Shown here piece after piece: positions 58,901 to 64,000 of a DNA stretch of 64,000 nucleotides. Every line of letters starts with the position of its first letter. The first letter of the stretch is position 1. Source of the stretch: Aquanectria penicillioides (Eukaryota > Ascomycota > Sordariomycetes > Hypocreales > Nectriaceae); contig PYIU01000001.1 in NCBI GenBank assembly GCA_003415625.1, forward strand, positions 7,938,210-8,002,209, in the 5' to 3' direction. Under the pieces are notes generated by a model. It ran no database searches. It saw only the letters and a program-made list of their open reading frames with translations, and was not told where the DNA came from. The translations under genes and the position numbers were made by a program.

Positions 58901-60908
58901 CAAGATGAGTGGATGGCCATGTGTGGCAGCCCACATATAATATCTGGGGCAACTACGTTGGATTACACCTCTGATATGATTGATAAGACTGACCCCCACC
59001 GTATGTGAAAATTTCACGGCAAAGGGCTCAAATATAGACGACTCCATCAGCCGGGCGGCGAAGCCCAATCGTATCACGGCTGAAAATAATCAGGCGCAGT
59101 CCGCTGGACTGTTGGGAAACCACCCCACGGAGGATGGGATGCGGCAGTGCCGGGTTCCGCTGCACGAGAAAACGTGTCTGGCATGGACAGATGAGGCCGT
59201 GTGGAGAGAGAGATGCTGCTGTGGTTCCCCTCTCAGTTGTCTCCCTGTGGGCTGGGGGGGGAAGAACCAGTTCATCGAGATGCAGATGATCAGATGTCTC
59301 GTCTCCCTGCTTTTAATTTCATTACTATTGATTGACACGGGCCAGGAAAACCAAGCCAAGGTTTACTGTGCCGAGGCTTGACGCTTAGACGGAGACGAAG
59401 CGTAGTCGCTTCTACTATGGGACGGCATCAGCACCACCATTGCAGTACATGTACGACTACCACTACTGATACTACGGGTGCTATCCTGAACTGAGGCCAT
59501 GACCACGGGGCCACGGAGCCATGTTGCATGTTGTTGAGACAAGCAGGGGTAGATCCGTCCAGTAGAATCAGGAAACGAGATGAGAAACAAGTCTAGCGGG
59601 GTAGAAAAGACAGATGCATAGTAAAGGTATTACTGCCGCTCCCCAGCCATTCTTGGATGCCATTTGCTGTCGAGTGTCAACACTTGTGTTTCCTTGTTGG
59701 TGGCAAACGGGATGTCTAGTGTGGGTTCTCATTCTGGGTCTCTTCGTTTCCTTTCTTTTTTCCCTTGACTGCTGCACTCCGTGCTTGGCAATTCATCGCC
59801 GCCGCAGCGCCTCTTTCTCAAGATTTCAATAGTCTGGGAGTGCGAGGCGGAGGAGTCTACGATGGCACCAATAGATACGAGCGTAAATGAGCTTTACGCG
59901 GTCATGACATATCGCATCCCGCGCTTCCAATACGTGTACAGTATCCGTATGCCGTCCGGAATCGACGTCTATAGGGTAGCCACAACAGTCGGTGGCGTGT
60001 CGGGCCCGCAGGTGGCTTGCTCGGGACCCAGCCAGGTCGCTGCAGGCCGCTGCTTCAGGGAACTGCAGCACAGAGAAGACTCCAGGCTGACGGACTCACG
60101 GACTTATAGAAGTCGCACGCCCCCCTCACCCACGCAGCATCATCATCATCCCATGTCCCAAGCCCCATGTCGCCACCCCTGGCGCGCTGCACGGCAATGC
60201 AGATCTCGGCTGGGCAACGGTGTCTCTTTGTACCGCCAAGTACCGCCAGGTCGCCCCGTGGCCTGAGCCGCTGTGGCTCCGCTGTGGCTACGGGGTGTCC
60301 ACAGCGAGCTTACAGTTGACGGGGTGTCTACTGCACAGACATAAGTACAGTGAGCCCACAGGGCCCCCAGGGGAGCAAATCTACAGGGCGTGTAGCGCAT
60401 AGACGTGGCCGATGCGACCCCGCTGAGCCCGCCTGGCGCCGTGGGGGTTATACGTTATACATGTATCCATACTCCGTACGGGACTACATGGGCAGGGCAG
60501 GAGAATCGTCGAGGTCAACCTCCGAAAGTGGGGTACGGGTAAAGGGAGAGGGGCCCTGTTTGCGCCCGCCGGGGTTGCTTGTTTCCCCCCAGCGAGCGTC
60601 GCAGTGCAGTGAAGAAAATTGTTCTTTATTCAGGCACCGCTTCAGTGCCAAGTCTGCACTGCAGCACGATGGGAAAACGGCAGCAGCAAATGGATGGCAA
60701 AAGGGGCCTTATTTTCTGGGTCTGGTGTATTTGCTGGTGCATCACTTGTTCGCTCTTCCGGGGGGACCCTGTTTGCCGGGCGAGGAGATCTCGCTGGCAA
60801 TGGCCGCTGCGAGCAACAAGATGGCGTGGCGATCGGAGGAAGCTACCGCATCTAGATATGGATATGTCTGTCTGTCCGTCCGTATCTTGTCCCCCATGTC
60901 TTGGTCAC

Positions 60909-60952
60909 TCGTGTGTATGTGTGTGTATGTGTGTGTGTGTATATGTGTGTCT
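60909..60952 (+). repeat. GT-rich microsatellite
   Basis: (GT)n interrupted by AT steps over about 44 bases, in the synthetase to sidH-like intergenic region. Confidence 0.9.
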
Positions 60953-61248
60953 GTCCAAAAACAACCCCAGATCAGCCAGACAAACACACACATCTCGGGG
61001 GCTTGGCTAATAATTCCGATCGCGGCAGTTGCAAGTAAGTCTTGGGTCGCTAAAGAAGAGATAAAAAGCAATATGCTCTCGAGTGCCGGACTGCGGCCTA
61101 CAAGTAGCGACGCCACCAACAAAGACCAACAAAAGCCAACAGCAGCCATGAACAGCCCTACCACGTTTAAACCCTCCCTCGCCGTTTATTTCCTTTTTTT
61201 CCTTTTGGGCATCACTTTTTTCTTCTTCTGTACCTAGTGGACAGGGTT

Positions 61249-61267
61249 CCCCCCCCCCCCCCCCCCC
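61249..61267 (+). repeat. Poly-C tract (19 bases)
   Basis: An uninterrupted C run about 130 bases past the stop of the sidH-like gene. The true length is uncertain in any sequencing method. Confidence 0.9.
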
Positions 61268-61299
61268 ATCCAAGCGCTTACCGCTGTTGTTGCTGCTCC

Positions 61300-61308
61300 A
61301 TCTGATAA
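61300..61308 (+). promoter_or_regulatory. ATCWGATAA match downstream of the sidH-like gene
   Basis: ATCTGATAA followed by a second GATA (ATGATATGG). It lies 90 bases beyond the 3' end of the sidH-like gene and 3.8 kb upstream of the synthetase, so a regulatory role is doubtful. Confidence 0.25.
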
Positions 61309-61398
61309 TGATATGGATACTGTATGTATGCTAGTGAGGATGCTATGGTACACCATGACTGCAATATGGCACGGATCGCAGCTCTATTAGCGCTTCGT

Positions 61399-62274
61399 TT
61401 ACAGCTTGCTGTCCACCCACCGCGGGGGTCGCTTTTCCACAAACGCCCGCACGCCTTCGTGCATGTTGTCGCAGTTGTTTAGCCTCTCGTCCCACGTCGC
61501 ACATAGCATGCGGCTCGCGTTTTCGGCGCTGCCGTCCTCCCAGCCGGAGATGACGCCGGCACGGGCAATGATGACGCTGTCCGGGCTGTTGCTGGCAATC
61601 GTCGTCGCGTACTCGAGCGCCTTCTTGACCACGGGGCGGTCCACAACCGCGCAGTCCTTGGACGGGGCGTCGTCTGTGATGGCGTTGAGCAACCCCCACT
61701 CCTTGGCCTCGTCCGACGTGACCCGGCGTCCCGTGAGGGCCATTTCCATGGCCCTGGGCCGGCCAATGGTCCGGGCGAGTCGCGGCAGCGAGCCCGCGTT
61801 GGGGACGACGCCGATGGTGACTTCGGACAGCGAGAAGAAGGCGCTTTTCGCGGCAACGATGAGGTCGAGGTTGGCCAGAATCTCCATGCCGCCGCCAAAC
61901 GCCAGCCCGTTGACAGCTGCAATGACAGGCTTCTTGCCGTGGCGCCTCGACAGGGCCCCGAAGCCCGACGGCGGGTTCATGGGACGCTCCTCCTGCAGGC
62001 CCTCAGCGCGGCGGCGATTGAGCTCGTTCCATTCCTTGAGGTCCATGCCGGCGCAAAAGGCGCGCCCGGCACCCGTGATGACGGCGCAGCGCAGCGACGG
62101 CTCGGCATCGTACCAGGCGAACAGCTTCTCGAGCTCGTACTGCGCCGCAACGGTCATGGAATTGAGCATCGTGGGCCGGTTGAAAACGACCAGCATTACG
62201 TGCTGGACCGGGAATGATACGAGGCCATAGCTCTGAGGTGGGGGCTGTTGTTTGAAGGAGTGTTGCTGGGACAT
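61399..62274 (-). CDS. sidH: Peroxisomal enoyl-CoA hydratase/isomerase, SidH-like (mevalonyl-CoA hydratase)
   Basis: A single exon of 291 residues. Crotonase fold marks are G-A-G-R-A-F-C-A-G-M-D-L (residues 68-79, first oxyanion-hole segment) and N-G-L-A-F-G-G-G-M-E-I (122-132). Glu131 and Glu151 are spaced 20 apart, like the two catalytic Glu of true hydratases, so hydratase activity is plausible. The C-terminus is V-D-S-K-L, a type 1 peroxisomal signal. In Aspergillus, SidI makes mevalonyl-CoA, SidH dehydrates it to anhydromevalonyl-CoA, and SidF transfers that to hydroxyornithine; the steps take place in peroxisomes. The nearby synthetase on the same strand supports the SidH call over a general beta-oxidation hydratase. 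The start (M-S-Q-Q-H-S-F) is the only reasonable ATG. The gene is intact, unlike the synthetase. Confidence 0.85.
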   Translation of the reverse strand: MSQQHSFKQQPPPQSYGLVSFPVQHVMLVVFNRPTMLNSMTVAAQYELEKLFAWYDAEPSLRCAVITGAGRAFCAGMDLKEWNELNRRRAEGLQEERPMNPPSGFGALSRRHGKKPVIAAVNGLAFGGGMEILANLDLIVAAKSAFFSLSEVTIGVVPNAGSLPRLARTIGRPRAMEMALTGRRVTSDEAKEWGLLNAITDDAPSKDCAVVDRPVVKKALEYATTIASNSPDSVIIARAGVISGWEDGSAENASRMLCATWDERLNNCDNMHEGVRAFVEKRPPRWVDSKL

Positions 62275-64000
62275 GGCGATAATATCTGGCCTGCGGGACG
62301 GAGTGGATGAGTTATCGAGAAGAGCACGCGAGTCTGTTTTTTTCCTTTCCCTTGCTCTGTCGCCGCCTGATGATCTAACACGGTTGCGTGCAGGGAAAAC
62401 TCGGCAGATCAGACCGTGTCTCGGAGAAGGGGGAAATCAAGTCAATGGAGCAATCTGGAACGTCGAGGACGGATTATAACTTGCCAGAGAACGAGGCAAG
62501 GCTGGCTGGAACTGGAAATGCAGCAATGGTAGAAACAGACAGCTTGTGTGTGTTTTCAGCCTTTGTTGGGCTTCAGACGACGGGTAGAGCTTATTATTGG
62601 AGGCGCATGTCCTGTAAAACGGCCAACGCAGCGGGCTTTTAGTGCGTCGTACGCCTCCGTAGCAGCTCCATGGCTTGGGAGGGGCAGTAGAGCTGAAAAG
62701 GCTACGGCTCCAGACTCGATCCATGGCTGCTCCACGCTTCATGCTGGCTGGCTGGCTGCCCCATTTACCACACAGAGTGTCCATTGCAGACAACGCTCAT
62801 TCAAGATGACTTCCGAAGGCGGCCCCCATGGCTGAAAAGCTCCGATTCTCGATATCCGGGCCTGCATGCAAGATGTGCTCGGCAATACAGTAGCTAATCC
62901 CGCTCGAAACCGGGGGCTCGAGCCTCGGCAACTCGGCCGGCATCAATGCAACGTTGGGCAAGGAAGGTCCAGGCCCAGCACGGATTTCCTTCTTCTTTTC
63001 GTGTCCTGTCCCGTCCCGTCCCCCCGTCTGCATCAGATTACGGCTTTTACATCAACACCATCCGAAAAGGGTCATACAAGGAACAAGAGAAGAGAAGAAA
63101 AAAACAAAAAAAAACACCTCTCTCTGTTTCCCACTCTCTGTCTCTCTTTTCTCTCCTTCTTCGTTTCTCCCCACAACAAGCCCCAGGGCCCCTCCGGATA
63201 ATCCCCACCTGTGAATAAGCCCATGGCATTTGTTGCGCCACAAAGCCAGCGGCATCTATGCACCAGGCTGTTTGTGGTACTGCGGATTTGCACGCTCTCT
63301 TGTCCAGCTCCGTCATCAGCCGATTTATCAGATGTGGCACCCTTTCAGCTTTATTAGTGTGTAATTACCACAGCACGTGTGGCCGTGTGATGCTCAGTCC
63401 GCCCCATCCCATCCCATCTCATCCCCATTCCGCTTTGCTACACAACCATGGCCCATGGTAGGGCATCGAGTCTCAGGCACCATGCTCCTTGCCGACGGCA
63501 GCGATCGACCTTGGCGGGAGCTTGATGGGCGTGTGCGGGCGTGTGCGGGCGTGTATGGTGCTGTCCGTCCTGGAGGTGGAGAGCTGTTCTGTCCTACTGC
63601 ACGCTAACACGTCGAGCTACTCCATATCAGTCGAATCAGATCAGCAAATTGGCTTGGTCCATGGCATCACATGTTTGTGGTATTTTTCAATTCCTTTCTT
63701 TTCCCCCCAGTCTCCCAACTAGGCAACCGCCATTTGCAGTTCAACGAGCCAGAATGACGCTCTGTGGCTGCGACGCAGTGACGCAGTGTCGCCCAGCGTC
63801 AGTTTTGGGATCCAGCGCCGAGCGAGCTTCGCCAGAGGGTGTCGTGCGTGGACACTTACGTATGGCGTATGGCGTATGGGCGCGGCCATCGGGAAGACAT
63901 GGCCGTCTACCGTTACCCTCAACTTCCATTGCCTAGGGGAAGAGGCACAGAAGGCCAGAAGGATGGCCCCCCCCCTCCCTTCGGAGGAACTAATGTTAGA
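62275..64000. other. Upstream region of the sidH-like gene to the window edge
   Basis: No gene is supported. Frames on all strands overlap and lack domains, and there are several pyrimidine- and C-rich stretches. A perfect ATCWGATAA site lies at 63325-63333. Short tandem repeats occur at about 63527-63553 (10-mer GTGTGCGGGC) and 63860-63879 (7-mer GTATGGC). The rest of a siderophore cluster could start beyond the edge. Confidence 0.45.
63325..63333 (-). promoter_or_regulatory. Perfect ATCWGATAA GATA element upstream of the sidH-like gene
   Basis: TTATCAGAT on the plus strand (ATCTGATAA on the minus) lies about 1.05 kb before the sidH-like start, on the side expected for its promoter. It fits repression by an SreA-type iron-sensing GATA factor, but distance and chance occurrence keep confidence modest. 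Confidence 0.4.

Larger units (their letters stand above)
57499..61398. other. 3.9-kb region between the siderophore synthetase and the sidH-like gene
   Basis: No supported gene lies here, although frames up to 295 codons occur in the GC-rich DNA. They lack domains and overlap others on both strands. It should contain the promoter of the synthetase. I found no perfect ATCWGATAA within 1.5 kb of that start; a lone TGATAAG lies near 58979-58985. Low-complexity tracts are listed separately. Confidence 0.45.

Noticed and set aside
60350..61237. A 295-codon frame between the synthetase and the sidH-like gene
   Set aside because: It runs through a GT microsatellite and ends near the poly-C tract, with overlapping frames in other phases and no domain.

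Overview
The window looks like nuclear DNA of a filamentous ascomycete (Pezizomycotina, probably Sordariomycetes and possibly Hypocreales; the order is a guess). The reasons are introns of about 48-70 nt with GTAAGT-like donors and CTRAC-type branch sites, Kozak-like starts, many MFS transporters, an FlbA-type RGS protein, a fungal STAND/NLR protein, and fungal hydroxamate siderophore genes. All splice sites and fusions below were read by eye.

Layout. 0-45 kb is a loose, accessory-looking stretch of metabolic and transport genes, many of them broken. Apparently intact genes are: a Cys-rich type I membrane protein (1.3-2.3 kb), a Dal5-like MFS permease (4.4-6.0), a multi-TM membrane protein (6.5-7.4), a DHA1-like MFS pump (8.5-10.2), a seven-exon GH35 beta-galactosidase (15.8-19.2), an amidase (21.5-23.6), a Helo-like/NB-ARC/TPR STAND protein (23.8-26.9), an MFS sugar transporter (32.0-33.6) and a GNAT acetyltransferase (41.5-42.2). 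A flavocytochrome b2-like oxidase with a peroxisomal SKL tail but a shortened cytochrome b5 part lies at 43.2-44.7. Broken genes are an SDR (0-0.6), an alcohol-oxidase-like GMC (12.5-14.5), an NmrA-like gene (28.0-28.9), a formamidase-like alpha/beta hydrolase (30.1-31.2), an MFS siderophore transporter with one internal TGA (35.2-37.0), a second GMC (38.1-40.2) and an amino-acid permease remnant (40.2-41.3).

46-64 kb is more GC-rich and core-like. It holds a DEP-DEP-RGS regulator (45.9-47.6), a long gene-free region, a fusarinine-type siderophore synthetase of SidD/NPS6 architecture (51.1-57.5) and, 3.9 kb upstream on the same strand, a SidH-like enoyl-CoA hydratase (61.4-62.3). In Aspergillus SidH supplies the anhydromevalonyl group that ends up in fusarinine, and SidD joins the hydroxamates, so this is one edge of an extracellular-siderophore cluster. 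SidF, SidI and the ABC transporter are not in the window and could lie beyond 64 kb.

The most notable observation is that the iron genes are damaged in this sequence. The synthetase carries two single-base shifts, both in C runs, and the putative siderophore importer carries one in-frame TGA. Similar one-base losses occur in other genes, so consensus errors and real decay must be separated before drawing biology from this. Perfect ATCWGATAA (SreA/Urbs1-type) sites lie upstream of the importer and of the sidH-like gene. I did not find a convincing wholly new system.
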